From positions 1 to 64,000 of the forward strand of contig JANSYQ010000003.1 of the NCBI GenBank assembly GCA_024742305.1: 64,000 nt of DNA. The letters run 5' to 3'. Under the pieces are notes generated by a model. The model had not been told where the DNA came from and ran no database searches. It saw only the letters and a list, made by a program, of their open reading frames with translations. The stretch comes from a bacterium (GTDB taxonomy: Bacteria; Bacteroidota; Bacteroidia; Flavobacteriales_D; Crocinitomicaceae). How positions within the stretch are numbered: the first letter of the stretch is position 1; each line of letters opens with the position of its first letter. Made by a program: the position numbers and the translations under genes. Below are positions 50,066-59,947 of the stretch, one piece after another.

Positions 50066-50629
50066 ATGACCGATCAGGAAATAATCCAACATATCCGGGA
50101 CAAAAAGTTCGATCGTGCCGTGCGGGAATTGTACAAACATGAACCCATGATTCGCCGTACCTTGTTCAAATACGGAGCTCCTGAGACGCTTGTACTCGAA
50201 ATTATCAACGATGGATTGGTACTGTTGCTGGAAAAAACTCAGCAGCCCGACTTTCAACTCACAAGCAAACTGTCCACCTACCTAACCGGAATTTGTCTCA
50301 ATCATTGGAGAAATCACAGTCGTAAACTTTCCAGCAAGGAAAAAGTAATGCTCGATATCGAGATTGCCAACACCTATGCATTTGTGGAATACGACGATGA
50401 AAAAGAAGAAAAACTAAGACTACTGGATACGATTTTGGAAAAGATCCAAGATCGATGTAAGCAGCTGCTGCGCCTGTTCTATTTCGAAAACAAGCGGATG
50501 GCAGAAATCGCCAATACTATGGGATTTAGCTCAGAAAAATCGGCTAAAACTCAAAAGTACAAGTGCATGGAAAAGGCACACAAATTGGCAAAGTCTGAAT
50601 TACACAACCTTGAAAATCCAGTAGCATGA
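50066..50629 (+). CDS. Sigma-70 family sigma factor (ECF-like)
   Basis: A 187-residue sigma factor. Region 2 lies near residues 30-85 (EPMIRRTLFKYGAPETLVLE, LTSKLSTYLTGICLNHWRNH) and region 4 near 120-180 (QDRCKQLLRLFYFENKRMAE, IANTMGFSSEKSAKTQKYKC). It departs from the usual ECF pattern but the order is clear. A one-mismatch promoter (TACCTTTT, 50024-50031) lies upstream. Its stop overlaps the next start by four bases (ATGA), tying it to the anti-sigma/TonB fusion that follows, which is the likely partner. Confidence 0.8.
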   Translation: MTDQEIIQHIRDKKFDRAVRELYKHEPMIRRTLFKYGAPETLVLEIINDGLVLLLEKTQQPDFQLTSKLSTYLTGICLNHWRNHSRKLSSKEKVMLDIEIANTYAFVEYDDEKEEKLRLLDTILEKIQDRCKQLLRLFYFENKRMAEIANTMGFSSEKSAKTQKYKCMEKAHKLAKSELHNLENPVA

Positions 50630-53600
50630 GACCAGAACTAGAACAATTATCCCGAATTGATTCGTATGTAAATAATACGATGAGTGCTTCTGAAACTGCC
50701 GCATTCGAAGCCGAGATGGCAAAAGACCCAGCCATAAGAGACGCCGTTGAGACCCAAAACTTACTAATAACAGCCGTTAATAGAAAAGCACTAATGGCAC
50801 ATGTTGTTGCCGCAACACCACCAACCATGGCACCACCACGGGATGGATCCATTTTATCCAAATTCAAGTGGCCGATTATACTGTCATCTGTGGTCGTTGG
50901 AGCACTAATTACACTCTTCGCTTTCAAAGGAAATGAGGAAGATGTACGCGAATCACATGAGAATCTTCATGCTAACATTACAAATAACATCAACCCTACA
51001 AAAAATGAAGGTCTTCGAGCTAGTCTAGAAGCCGACAATCAGGTTCCTTCAGAGAGCAATTTCATCCATACTCCAAGCAAGACACGCGCTGTTCAATCCA
51101 CTAGAAGACAATTCGGTGGACTAGAAACGTGGGTAGCTCCTGAAGTACAACAAATTGAAGTCGATCCAACCCAAAATAAACTCATTGAATGCAAGGATGG
51201 AACCGTGATTTTTGTTCCCGAAAACGCTTTCGTTGATGAAAATGGCGACGTTGTAACGGAAACCGTAACACTGGAAATTATTGAGGCGCTTACCATGGAT
51301 AAAATCGTGGCGTACAATCTCGCAACCATGAACGGAGCAAAAGCACTAAAGTCCGGAGGGATGATCTATGTTCAGCCGAAGCTAAACGGTACCGATCTCA
51401 ATTTGGCAGAGGGGAAGTCATTACACATCGAAATTCCAACAAGCGAATATGATAGTAACATGCAAGCTTGGCAAGGAGTTCCCGACGGAAATGGGAATTT
51501 GAATTGGGAAAACCCGCAGGAGATTGAGAATTATCTCGTTCCTGTTGCTATGAGTACGCTCGACTTCCTTCCGTTTGGTTTCCGGGAGGAGGTTGCAGCG
51601 ACGCTTCCATTCAAGAATTATAGAACAAGTTCGAAAGCGCTTGAGGATAGTTTGTATTTCGCACTTGGAATAGAGAAAGAATTCGAGGAGGTTGCAGAAA
51701 GAGTTGACTCACCGGTTCAAAAAGATTCAAATAATGGAAACAAAAATGGACTAAAAGTTCTCAATTTAAGCTTGGGAAGTCATAGAACTAGGAATCGAGA
51801 TAGAGCACGAGATTTTAAAATGAAACGTGGGCTAGGTGGTATCATCTTCCAAAACTTACCAAAGAACAAGGAGATTAGTGCGACCTTCTACAAAGGAAAA
51901 CAATCGTATGTAACTAGTATTGATACGACACTTTTACAAACGGACTTAGTAGGAACTGTTAGCATTCGATTCGCGACTGAGGGATGTGATCCATTCTCCA
52001 TGGGAAATGTGCTTGTTGAAGAAAACAAAATTGTTTACGTAGACTGCTCTGCTTGGAAATGCGATATGGCCGACGAATCATTCGCCTCTTCCGAATCTTG
52101 TGAGAAATGCTATATTGAACCGTCCAGCGTATTCGCCATTCACCAGCCTGAGTTCGAAGAAACCTTCCTAGCAACCAAAGAATTTCAAGAGCGACTGCAA
52201 GCACTTCACAAAATCAAAAATGCACAACCACTGTTCGATTTGTACCTGAACAATTTGGAGAAAAATCTGCATGAAATTGATCAGCAAGTTGCCGCGAAAC
52301 TATCAGGTCCCAACAAAGCGATTTTTGAAGCATTTGCAGCTGAAAAATTGACCAATGTTCGCCCGAACGGACAAGAATACGATGAACTAAAGAAGTTCTA
52401 CACTTCGCAGTCGAAAAAGCAGCAAGAGAAAGTTCGAAAGGCACAACAAGAATATGCGAGAAAATCAGCGGCTGAATTAGAAGCCATTCAAAACGAAATG
52501 GCACAGTTGCGCATGAACTTTCTACAGAATCAGCAAGACGTTTATGCAAAGTATGCGACTAATTCTACTAACAGAAGCAGAGGTGTTAGTCCACCGAGAA
52601 CAGCTTCTTTATCCAGTGTAAACTATTTCCAACCAAGTCCTCGCGTACAAAATACCAATCCACAAGTGGGACAGCAAGCAGCCTACAAAGTCAATTGGTA
52701 CGGAACCGGATGGATGAATATTGACAGCTATCTGCACGAATTGAGTAAAGGCAAAAAAGAAGTGCCTATTCACGTGGCAGATGCAAAAGGCATGAAGATT
52801 TATCAATCCATTAACTCCTTGAATACCCTGCTATCTCTGAACAGTACTGAGGACGGTTTCAATGCGTACTTCCCTACCTCACAAAGTGAAATGTTCGAGA
52901 AAAGTCTCGCACTAGGAGTAACAAGAGCAGATGGACAACTCAAAGTCGCCGCTCAATTTTTCAATCCGTACACTACCAGCGCAATTACTTTAAACGAATG
53001 GGAAACTGTGACTGAGGATGAATTCAAACGAAGACTAAAAGTTCTATATCCGGGCGGAAGACGCATGCTAAAAGCATTGAAAGACGAGGAGAAGCGTGCT
53101 CGTGAGGCTTTGGAAAGACAAAAACGCGCGGAGGAGCAACGCAAAAAACGTCAAGAGGAACTTGAAAAATTACAAGAGCAGTGGGATAAAGAGCAGGCTG
53201 AATTACAGGCGAAAACGGAAGCAATCCGAAAGCGTCAGGCAGCCGAACGCTCTTACGTGCAGCACTTGGAGAACTTCATTAACCCATGTCATGAAGACTT
53301 TGGCAAGGCAGCCTCGGATGAAGAAGTGGTTGCTTATCCTGACAAGGAAGCCCAATTTCCGGGCGGTACGGTAGAATTTATGCGTTGGATTACTGACAAT
53401 ATTCAGTATCCGAAAGAAGCCATGGAAAAGGGCATTCAAGGCAAAATCTATGTGCAGTTTGTTGTAGAACGAGATGGTTCTGCATCGAATGTGAAAATCA
53501 TGAATAGCGATCCTAAAATGAAACTCTTAGAAGCCGAAGCTGTTCGACTGGTGCAGGGAATGCCGCCATGGAAAAGTGGTGAAATGGACGGAAGAAAAGT

Positions 53601-53643
53601 ACGGTCTCACCTGAGAATACCGATCATCTTTACATTGGATTAA
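50626..53643 (+). CDS. Anti-sigma-like/TonB C-terminal fusion protein
   Basis: A 1005-residue single-pass membrane protein. Residues 1-80 are a cytoplasmic helical segment resembling an anti-sigma domain (IDSYVNNTMSASETAAFEAE), 82-100 is a transmembrane helix (WPIILSSVVVGALITLFAF). The long periplasmic part has a beta-sandwich about 180-330 (VIFVPENAFVDENGDVVTET), a Cys-rich patch (YVDCSAWKCDMADESFASSE then CEKCYIEP), coiled-coil segments (about 560-640 and 815-880) and a C-terminal TonB domain (GKIYVQFVVERDGSASNVKI, ending RVRSHLRIPIIFTLD-like). It overlaps the sigma gene by 4 bases. TonB ends bind outer-membrane receptors, so it could link receptor state to the sigma factor. Confidence 0.75.
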   Translation: MRPELEQLSRIDSYVNNTMSASETAAFEAEMAKDPAIRDAVETQNLLITAVNRKALMAHVVAATPPTMAPPRDGSILSKFKWPIILSSVVVGALITLFAFKGNEEDVRESHENLHANITNNINPTKNEGLRASLEADNQVPSESNFIHTPSKTRAVQSTRRQFGGLETWVAPEVQQIEVDPTQNKLIECKDGTVIFVPENAFVDENGDVVTETVTLEIIEALTMDKIVAYNLATMNGAKALKSGGMIYVQPKLNGTDLNLAEGKSLHIEIPTSEYDSNMQAWQGVPDGNGNLNWENPQEIENYLVPVAMSTLDFLPFGFREEVAATLPFKNYRTSSKALEDSLYFALGIEKEFEEVAERVDSPVQKDSNNGNKNGLKVLNLSLGSHRTRNRDRARDFKMKRGLGGIIFQNLPKNKEISATFYKGKQSYVTSIDTTLLQTDLVGTVSIRFATEGCDPFSMGNVLVEENKIVYVDCSAWKCDMADESFASSESCEKCYIEPSSVFAIHQPEFEETFLATKEFQERLQALHKIKNAQPLFDLYLNNLEKNLHEIDQQVAAKLSGPNKAIFEAFAAEKLTNVRPNGQEYDELKKFYTSQSKKQQEKVRKAQQEYARKSAAELEAIQNEMAQLRMNFLQNQQDVYAKYATNSTNRSRGVSPPRTASLSSVNYFQPSPRVQNTNPQVGQQAAYKVNWYGTGWMNIDSYLHELSKGKKEVPIHVADAKGMKIYQSINSLNTLLSLNSTEDGFNAYFPTSQSEMFEKSLALGVTRADGQLKVAAQFFNPYTTSAITLNEWETVTEDEFKRRLKVLYPGGRRMLKALKDEEKRAREALERQKRAEEQRKKRQEELEKLQEQWDKEQAELQAKTEAIRKRQAAERSYVQHLENFINPCHEDFGKAASDEEVVAYPDKEAQFPGGTVEFMRWITDNIQYPKEAMEKGIQGKIYVQFVVERDGSASNVKIMNSDPKMKLLEAEAVRLVQGMPPWKSGEMDGRKVRSHLRIPIIFTLD

Positions 53644-54242
53644 TCTTCAAGCGAACTCGTCTTTTTCTCGTACCAGCGTTGAAAGTGCAATGCCGAGCGA
53701 TAGTCTTTCGGGTGGATATCGAATTTGTATTCCTTGCCAAGTACGGTGATGTAAATGTAGCCTCCATCCGCCTTAACTTCAGAAACGTGTCGCCACGGAA
53801 TGAGCAGACTACGCTCACCCGGCAGCTTTATGCCGCTGACATACCAACGAACGCCTTTGGTAAAGTTTTGCAAGCGAACAATGAGTAGACTGTAAATGAG
53901 TCCCGTAACGATTAAATGGCCGAAGTTTAAAATTTCGATTTTCGGTAGGTACGGTTCGATGTACTTAAACCCAAATGCAAAGGCAGTGCAAACAACAACT
54001 ACCAAAACAATATCCTTGATCATCGAAAAGAGCGAATACTTCACACGGCAGTAGTCCACGGCATTTTTTAAATCCTTTTTGATTTCCGTACGACGCAGAA
54101 AACCTCGAACTATTAAATACACAGAGATTGCATACAAGTGGTATTGGAAATCCGTGAAGTAGAATGAGGTCAGTAATACGAGCCAACTAATGATGTCTAG
54201 TACATCCCAAATCGTGATTTGTCTTTTGAATTTTGCACTCAC
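53640..54242 (-). CDS. Membrane protein with PH-like C-terminal domain
   Basis: A 200-residue protein with four hydrophobic segments (about ITIWDVLDIISWLVLLTSFY; YHLYAISVYLIVRGFL; MIKDIVLVVVVCTAFAFGF; LNFGHLIVTGLIYSLLIVR) and a soluble C-terminus (GERSLLIPWRHVSEVKADGG), which resembles PH-like domains of bacterial membrane proteins (weak). I take GTG 54242 as start (SAKFKRQITIW); TTG 54257 is an alternative. The gene is convergent with the TonB fusion gene and their stops overlap by four bases. Confidence 0.6.
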   Translation of the reverse strand: MSAKFKRQITIWDVLDIISWLVLLTSFYFTDFQYHLYAISVYLIVRGFLRRTEIKKDLKNAVDYCRVKYSLFSMIKDIVLVVVVCTAFAFGFKYIEPYLPKIEILNFGHLIVTGLIYSLLIVRLQNFTKGVRWYVSGIKLPGERSLLIPWRHVSEVKADGGYIYITVLGKEYKFDIHPKDYRSALHFQRWYEKKTSSLED

Positions 54243-54345
54243 AGCGTAAAGAAACAAAAAACGAGATTACGAATTTATATGGAGACGATAAACTATACAT
54301 CTAATAGTTCATTATCCCGCAACGTTCAGTTAAATCATTGAATAA

Positions 54346-54377
54346 TTGTCTTTTACAATCTATTCTTTCTATCTTTA
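54346..54377 (+). promoter_or_regulatory. Promoter candidate of the surface lipoprotein gene
   Basis: TTG (54346-54348) and TATCTTTA (54370-54377) are 21 bases apart; one mismatch to TAnnTTTG. The ATG is 40 bases downstream. Confidence 0.4.
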
Positions 54378-54417
54378 GCTAGGTTGTAGATTTTTTACTA
54401 CACTTAATTTATTCGCA

Positions 54418-56220
54418 ATGAGACTTTCAGCCTTCGTGATTATTGTTCTTTCATCACTCTTTTTTATGACTTCGTGTAAAAAAGAACAGCCAGCTTCAGA
54501 TCCATTCGCACCATCCCCTAGTGCTGGCACTTTATATTCGGGAAATGAAGTCACTACGAACATTTTCGGGGTTGTGAAGAACGAAAATGGCTTCCCAATT
54601 TCCGGGGCGTCCGTATCGCTTAATGGCGCTTCAGTTTTAACAGACGACTCTGGAATTTTCATTTTTGAAGACATCTCAGTGGATGAGGAACGTGCTTACA
54701 TTAAAGTAACAAAAGCGGGGTACTTTCTTGGCTCAACCGCCTTCATTCCTTCTCCAAATTCTATGTCCACAGTGCGTATTACTTTAATTCAGAAAACAAT
54801 TACGGGCACTTTTAATTCCAACTCAGGTGGAAACATATCAGTCAATGGCGCAGCATCTTTAATTTTTGAACCTGGTGATATTTCTCTTGATAATGGCGGA
54901 AGCTATTCTGGCCCTGTAAATGTCTACGCGGCATACATAGATCCACAAGCGCCTAATCTGAGTGAAATTATGCCCGGTGATTTGCGGGCGGTAAATGCTA
55001 ATGATGAAGCTGTAGTCTTGGAAACGTATGGCATGATCGCGGTTGAAATGTTCGGTTCGAATGGTGAAGCCCTAAATGTAAGTCCAGGTCAATCCGTGAC
55101 CTTAAAAATGCCGGTTAGTTCAAGCCAACAAACAATTGCACCTTCTTCTATTCCACTGTGGTACTTTGATGAAACTAATGGAAATTGGTTAGAGGAAGGA
55201 AGTGCGACTCTTTCAGGGTCAGAGTACATAGGGGAAGTCGGTCATTTCTCTTTTTGGAATGTTGATAAACCTTATCCCGGGCGATTGTTCAGTTGTCGCA
55301 TCACCAATAACAACGGCACGCCATTATCTTCCATATTAATTGAAATGAAATCGTCTAATGGTACAAGCTTTGGAATAGAGTATAGCGACCAAAATGGCGA
55401 ATTTTCGGGTATGATTCCAGCAGGCATTCCAGTAGATTTATTTGTATACAACGGGTGTGGTAATATAGAATATCAACAGAGTTTAGGAAACGGAACTTCC
55501 AGCATTGATTTGGGAACTATTGAATTGATGAATAACAGTAGTTCGAACGGAGTGATAAGCGGAACATTGTTGGACTGTAACGCTCAAGGAATACAAAATG
55601 GGTATGTGTATATCGCAGATGGTTTCAATTTCTATGTTGCGACCACTGACAACAATGGTAACTTCAGTAAATCCATTGTGTATTGCACGTCGGCTCCATT
55701 AACCGTCGAGGGAATAAACCCGTCTACTGGATTAAGTAGTTTGGAACAATCTGTTACACTTGGACCAACAATGAACATGGGCAATATAATGGTGTGCTCC
55801 TATAACAGTGATTATGTTAGTTTTGAAATTGATGGATTGGGTTATACCTTTTCTGAACTCATTCAAGGAACTCAAATCCGAGCATTTGAAACCACGGAAG
55901 GACCACTATTCCCCGGTGATACAATAAAAATTGAAGCTCAATTGTTTCCCGAAATCTTTTACTTTATCATCCCAAATGTTCAATTAAATACATACAGTAA
56001 TTGTATACATCCGGTAATAAGTGGTATTACGTTCCCTGCTATGAAAATGACTGTACCAATCAATTTAACAACGGGCGCCAATTCCATTACGGTAAACCTT
56101 ACCAACTGGGATGGCTTTATTAATGGTTACGCTGAAGGGACTTTCGAAGGTACTTTTGTTGACGATAGCGGTATAACGCATACCATAACCAATGGTGCTT
56201 TTAGGGCATCAATCGGGTAA
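54418..56220 (+). CDS. Surface lipoprotein with carboxypeptidase-like repeats
   Basis: A 600-residue predicted lipoprotein: FVIIVLSSLFFMTSC with lipid Cys near residue 20, then KKEQ. It holds at least three beta-sandwich units of the carboxypeptidase regulatory/Ig type: IFGVVKNENGFPISGASVSL (about 50-130), a ZU5-like section (LIFEPGDISLDNGGSYSGPV, then YGMIAVEMFGSNGEALNVSP), CRITNNNGTPLSSILIEMKS and GVISGTLLDCNAQGIQNGYV. No enzyme motif is present. It is likely cell-surface exposed and adhesive or structural. The end lies 6 bases from the convergent uvrA stop. Confidence 0.7.
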   Translation: MRLSAFVIIVLSSLFFMTSCKKEQPASDPFAPSPSAGTLYSGNEVTTNIFGVVKNENGFPISGASVSLNGASVLTDDSGIFIFEDISVDEERAYIKVTKAGYFLGSTAFIPSPNSMSTVRITLIQKTITGTFNSNSGGNISVNGAASLIFEPGDISLDNGGSYSGPVNVYAAYIDPQAPNLSEIMPGDLRAVNANDEAVVLETYGMIAVEMFGSNGEALNVSPGQSVTLKMPVSSSQQTIAPSSIPLWYFDETNGNWLEEGSATLSGSEYIGEVGHFSFWNVDKPYPGRLFSCRITNNNGTPLSSILIEMKSSNGTSFGIEYSDQNGEFSGMIPAGIPVDLFVYNGCGNIEYQQSLGNGTSSIDLGTIELMNNSSSNGVISGTLLDCNAQGIQNGYVYIADGFNFYVATTDNNGNFSKSIVYCTSAPLTVEGINPSTGLSSLEQSVTLGPTMNMGNIMVCSYNSDYVSFEIDGLGYTFSELIQGTQIRAFETTEGPLFPGDTIKIEAQLFPEIFYFIIPNVQLNTYSNCIHPVISGITFPAMKMTVPINLTTGANSITVNLTNWDGFINGYAEGTFEGTFVDDSGITHTITNGAFRASIG

Positions 56221-56226
56221 CACACA

Positions 56227-59028
56227 TCACAATTCAGACTCCAAATACCTTGCAGTGTGTGAAGTATCCTTTGATTTCTTCACGATCTGTTCTGGCGTCC
56301 CGGCACAGACAATTTTACCGCCGCCTTTTCCACCTTCGGGACCAATGTCTACAATGTGATCGGCGACTTTGACAATATCGAGGTTGTGTTCAATAACCAA
56401 AACCGTGTTACCTTCATCCACCAATCGCTGCAAAACACCTAGGAGCATCTTGATGTCCTCAAAGTGCAGTCCGGTAGATGGCTCATCGAGAATGTACATG
56501 GTATTTCCCGTGCTTTTTTTCGACAATTCGGAAGATAATTTGATGCGTTGCGCCTCTCCTCCTGATAAAGTTGTGGATGGCTGACCGAGCTTCACATACC
56601 CCAACCCTACCGATTTCAAAGTCGCTAAAATGCGGTGAATCTTCGGGATGTTCTCAAAGAAATCAGTGGCGTCTGCAATAGTCATTTCCAATACGTCACT
56701 GATGGATTTCCCTCGGAAGCGCACCTCCAAAGTTTCGCGATTGTACCGTTTTCCATTGCACGTCTCACATTCCACGTAAACGTCGGGAAGGAAGTTCATT
56801 TCGATGAGTTTCATTCCGCCACCGCGACAGGTTTCGCAACGTCCACCTTTCACATTAAAGGAGAATCTTCCCGGTTTGTAGCCACGAATCTGCGCTTCCG
56901 GAAGTCCTGCGTACAAAGAACGGATCTCATCGAAAAGCTTCGTATACGTTGCTGGGTTGGAACGCGGTGTTCTACCTATTGGACTTTGATCAATTTCGAT
57001 GACTTTATCCAAATGTTCAATGCCAGAAATCGACTTGTATGGTAGTGGTTTTTTCACGCCGTTATAAATCTCTGCAAGCAGAATTGGATACAAGGTTTGA
57101 TTGATCAAGGAAGATTTTCCGCTTCCTGAAACGCCCGTTACACAAGTGAAAGTTCCCAGCGGAATCGATAAATTGACAGCATCCAAGTTACGCCCCGAGG
57201 CTCCTTTTAGCACGAGTTTTTTTCCATTTCCCATGCGTCGTTTTTCAGGAACCTCAATCTTTTTGGCCCCCGTTAGGTATTGGTTCGTTAATGAATCAAC
57301 ATTGGTCATTTCACCAATGGGTGCTGCATTCACGATTCTTCCGCCATGCACACCCGCACCTGGACCTATATCCACAACGAAATCTGCCGCTTCAATCATT
57401 TCTTTGTCGTGCTCAACAACCACCACTGAGTTTCCGGTGTCTCTCAATCGCTGAAGCGACTTAATTAATCGCGTGTTATCGCGTTGGTGCAATCCAATAG
57501 AAGGCTCGTCAAGAACATACAGCACGTTCATTAGTTCGCTTCCGATTTGCGTTGCCAAGCGAATTCGCTGCGCCTCTCCTCCGGAAAGTGTTTTTGCCGA
57601 ACGATGCAAGGTAAGATAGGTCAATCCAACCTCAACAATAAAGCCCAATCGCGCGTTGATTTCCTTTAATATTTCCACGGCGATGCGCTTTTCTTTTTCA
57701 TCAAGGTGTTTCTCTACATCCTTGAACCAATTGGCAACTTCCTCGATATCCATTTGGGCCAACTCGCCAATATTCTTGCCAGCGATACGGAAATAATGTG
57801 CCTCTTTCTTGATGCGCGTACCTTTACAAACCGAACATTCTTTCTTGTTCATGAAACTTTGCGCCCAGCGCTGTACCGGGGCTGAGCTTTCCTCTGAATG
57901 TCGTGTAATAAAGTTGATGATGCCTTCGAAAACAACTGATTTGTTTTTGTTTGAACGAACGATCCCTTCATTTCCGTAAAGAATCACTTGAAGCGCATCT
58001 TCATTGATATCCTCAATTTTCGTTGTCAGTTTGTAGCCTTCCTGATCTAGGAAACGCTCTAATTTTTCGAAGATCCATGTACGCTTGGATGGACCGATTG
58101 GAACAATTCCTCCGGCTTTGATGCTCTTGCTCGTGTCCGGAATAATCTTGTCAATATCTACCTCTGAAACTTCGCCTAGTCCGCTACAATTCTTACATGC
58201 ACCGTAAGGAGAGTTGAACGAGAACAAGTTCGGTTCCGGATCGGGGTAACTGATCCCGCTTGTGGGACACATCAAGGTTCTAGAAAAGTGACGAACTTCA
58301 TCCGACTCAAACTCCATGAGCATCATCGATTTTCCGCCGTGTTTCATTGCCATTACAACCGCATCATAAATTCGTTGTCGGTACTTTTCTTCGACCTGCA
58401 AACGGTCAATGACGATATCAATGTCGTGAATCTTATAACGATCCAGCTTCATTCCTTTTTTGATGTCTTGCAGTTCGCCATCCACGCGCACCTTCGTGAA
58501 ACCAAGTTTGGTGATTTGCTCAAACAACTCGCGGTAATGTCCTTTTCGCCCTTTGATTTTTGGCGCTAAAACAATGACTTTCTTTCCGGCGTATTTCTCA
58601 ATAATCAAATCCACAATTTGATCATCCGAATACTTCACCATTTCTTCATTAGTAACATACGAGTACGCCGTACTCACACGAGCAAACAACAAACGCATGA
58701 AGTCGTAAATCTCCGTGATGGTACCCACAGTGGATCGAGGTGAACGCGATACCGTTTTCTGTTCAATGGAAATAACAGGACTTAGCCCTTCTATTTTATC
58801 TACATCGGGACGCTCTAATCCGCCAAGAAACTGACGGGCGTACGCCGAAAACGTTTCAATATATCTTCGCTGTCCTTCTGCAAAAATCGTGTCGAATGCC
58901 AAAGAAGATTTCCCACTTCCACTCAAACCTGTGAACACAACCAATTCATTTCTCGGAATTTTTAGGTCTATGTTTTTTAGGTTATGCTCCCTTGCACCGT
59001 ACACTTCTATGTACTCTTTCTTACTCAC
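56227..59028 (-). CDS. uvrA: Excinuclease ABC subunit A
   Basis: A 933-residue DNA-damage recognition ATPase of nucleotide excision repair. It has two ABC modules: first Walker A GLSGSGKSSLAFDTIFAEGQ (34-53), signature LSGGEAQRIRLATQIGSELM, second Walker A GVSGSGKSSLINQTLYPILL, signature LSGGEAQRIKLSSELSKKST. The UvrB-binding region and zinc sites are visible: CPTSGISYPDPEPNLFSFNS then CKNCSGLG, where the second Cys of the first pair is Ser as in many Bacteroidota, and CETCRGGGMKLIEMNFLPDV then CETCNGKRYN. The start overlaps the stop of the upstream transglycosylase gene by 4 bases. Confidence 0.97.
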   Translation of the reverse strand: MSKKEYIEVYGAREHNLKNIDLKIPRNELVVFTGLSGSGKSSLAFDTIFAEGQRRYIETFSAYARQFLGGLERPDVDKIEGLSPVISIEQKTVSRSPRSTVGTITEIYDFMRLLFARVSTAYSYVTNEEMVKYSDDQIVDLIIEKYAGKKVIVLAPKIKGRKGHYRELFEQITKLGFTKVRVDGELQDIKKGMKLDRYKIHDIDIVIDRLQVEEKYRQRIYDAVVMAMKHGGKSMMLMEFESDEVRHFSRTLMCPTSGISYPDPEPNLFSFNSPYGACKNCSGLGEVSEVDIDKIIPDTSKSIKAGGIVPIGPSKRTWIFEKLERFLDQEGYKLTTKIEDINEDALQVILYGNEGIVRSNKNKSVVFEGIINFITRHSEESSAPVQRWAQSFMNKKECSVCKGTRIKKEAHYFRIAGKNIGELAQMDIEEVANWFKDVEKHLDEKEKRIAVEILKEINARLGFIVEVGLTYLTLHRSAKTLSGGEAQRIRLATQIGSELMNVLYVLDEPSIGLHQRDNTRLIKSLQRLRDTGNSVVVVEHDKEMIEAADFVVDIGPGAGVHGGRIVNAAPIGEMTNVDSLTNQYLTGAKKIEVPEKRRMGNGKKLVLKGASGRNLDAVNLSIPLGTFTCVTGVSGSGKSSLINQTLYPILLAEIYNGVKKPLPYKSISGIEHLDKVIEIDQSPIGRTPRSNPATYTKLFDEIRSLYAGLPEAQIRGYKPGRFSFNVKGGRCETCRGGGMKLIEMNFLPDVYVECETCNGKRYNRETLEVRFRGKSISDVLEMTIADATDFFENIPKIHRILATLKSVGLGYVKLGQPSTTLSGGEAQRIKLSSELSKKSTGNTMYILDEPSTGLHFEDIKMLLGVLQRLVDEGNTVLVIEHNLDIVKVADHIVDIGPEGGKGGGKIVCAGTPEQIVKKSKDTSHTARYLESEL

Positions 59029-59927
59029 TTGGCTGGTAATTCTATTGTGTATGTTTTAGTATTCGAAACTGTTAATGTGTTGCTCAAAATCCATGGATTC
59101 AGCACTTTCAATTCTCTGTAGTTAGAACCGTTATCAATGGACCATTGCACCAAATCTGAGATCGATTTATCCACGTTAACCTTACGCGTTTTTCTTGGTT
59201 CGTATCGGTACATCTTTTCCGGATAGAAACCGTAGTCTTCCGGTGATTCAAAAATCAATTTAAGTGCCAACATCCGAAAGAAATAGCGCCCGGTTTCACG
59301 ATTCAGGTATAAATCCATGTATTCGGAAACCTGCTGGCTCTCTAGGTCGGATTGTATACCTCCCACTCCTCGATTGTAGGACGCAGCCGTTAAGGGCCAA
59401 TCTTCAAATTTAGCGTAGGCATTTTTAAGATACGCACAGGCCGCTCGTGTTGCCTTTTCGATGTGGTAGCGTTCGTCAATTTCTCGGTTTACCAACAGTC
59501 CATATTCCTTTGCGGCTGCAGGCATGAATTGCCAAAATCCTTTTGCACCGGAGGGCGAAACCGCTTGTGTTAGACCACTTTCAATCAAACTGAGGTATTT
59601 GAGATCGTCCGGCATGTTTTCCTCTTGAAGAATGCGCTCCAGCTCCCCAAAGTATCGATGTGCCCGCTTGAAATATTGATAGGTACTACTATGATAAAAC
59701 GTATTCGTGAGCAGTTCTTTATCCAATCGCTCCTTGGCATCGAAGCCGGTCAGATCAATTTCCTGTTCACAAAAAGTCATGGAATTCGGAATTTCGGGCA
59801 TGGTAAAATGACCCTCCTTTTCCACTTTCACTTCCTTGACAATCTCCTTTTTCTCTGTTTGATTGCACCCTATTGAAATAAGGGTCATTGCGCCTGCAAA
59901 CAGAACGAATACGTTGAATTTTGGCAT
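59025..59927 (-). CDS. Lytic transglycosylase lipoprotein (Slt domain)
   Basis: A 300-residue lipoprotein (LFAGAMTLISIGC, lipid Cys near residue 21) with a Slt-type lysozyme-like domain at about 110-220. The catalytic Glu lies in LKYLSLIESGLTQAVSPSGA followed by KGFWQFMPAAAKEYGL, and AASYNRGVGGIQSDL is the second family motif. It cuts peptidoglycan glycan strands, giving anhydromuramyl ends; the C-terminal 60 residues (RKTRKVNVDKSISDLVQWSI and LRELNP-like part) resemble a cut LysM-like end. It overlaps uvrA by 4 bases, an unusual partnership. Confidence 0.9.
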   Translation of the reverse strand: MPKFNVFVLFAGAMTLISIGCNQTEKKEIVKEVKVEKEGHFTMPEIPNSMTFCEQEIDLTGFDAKERLDKELLTNTFYHSSTYQYFKRAHRYFGELERILQEENMPDDLKYLSLIESGLTQAVSPSGAKGFWQFMPAAAKEYGLLVNREIDERYHIEKATRAACAYLKNAYAKFEDWPLTAASYNRGVGGIQSDLESQQVSEYMDLYLNRETGRYFFRMLALKLIFESPEDYGFYPEKMYRYEPRKTRKVNVDKSISDLVQWSIDNGSNYRELKVLNPWILSNTLTVSNTKTYTIELPAK

Positions 59928-59947
59928 AGCCTAAAAGTACGGATTTT

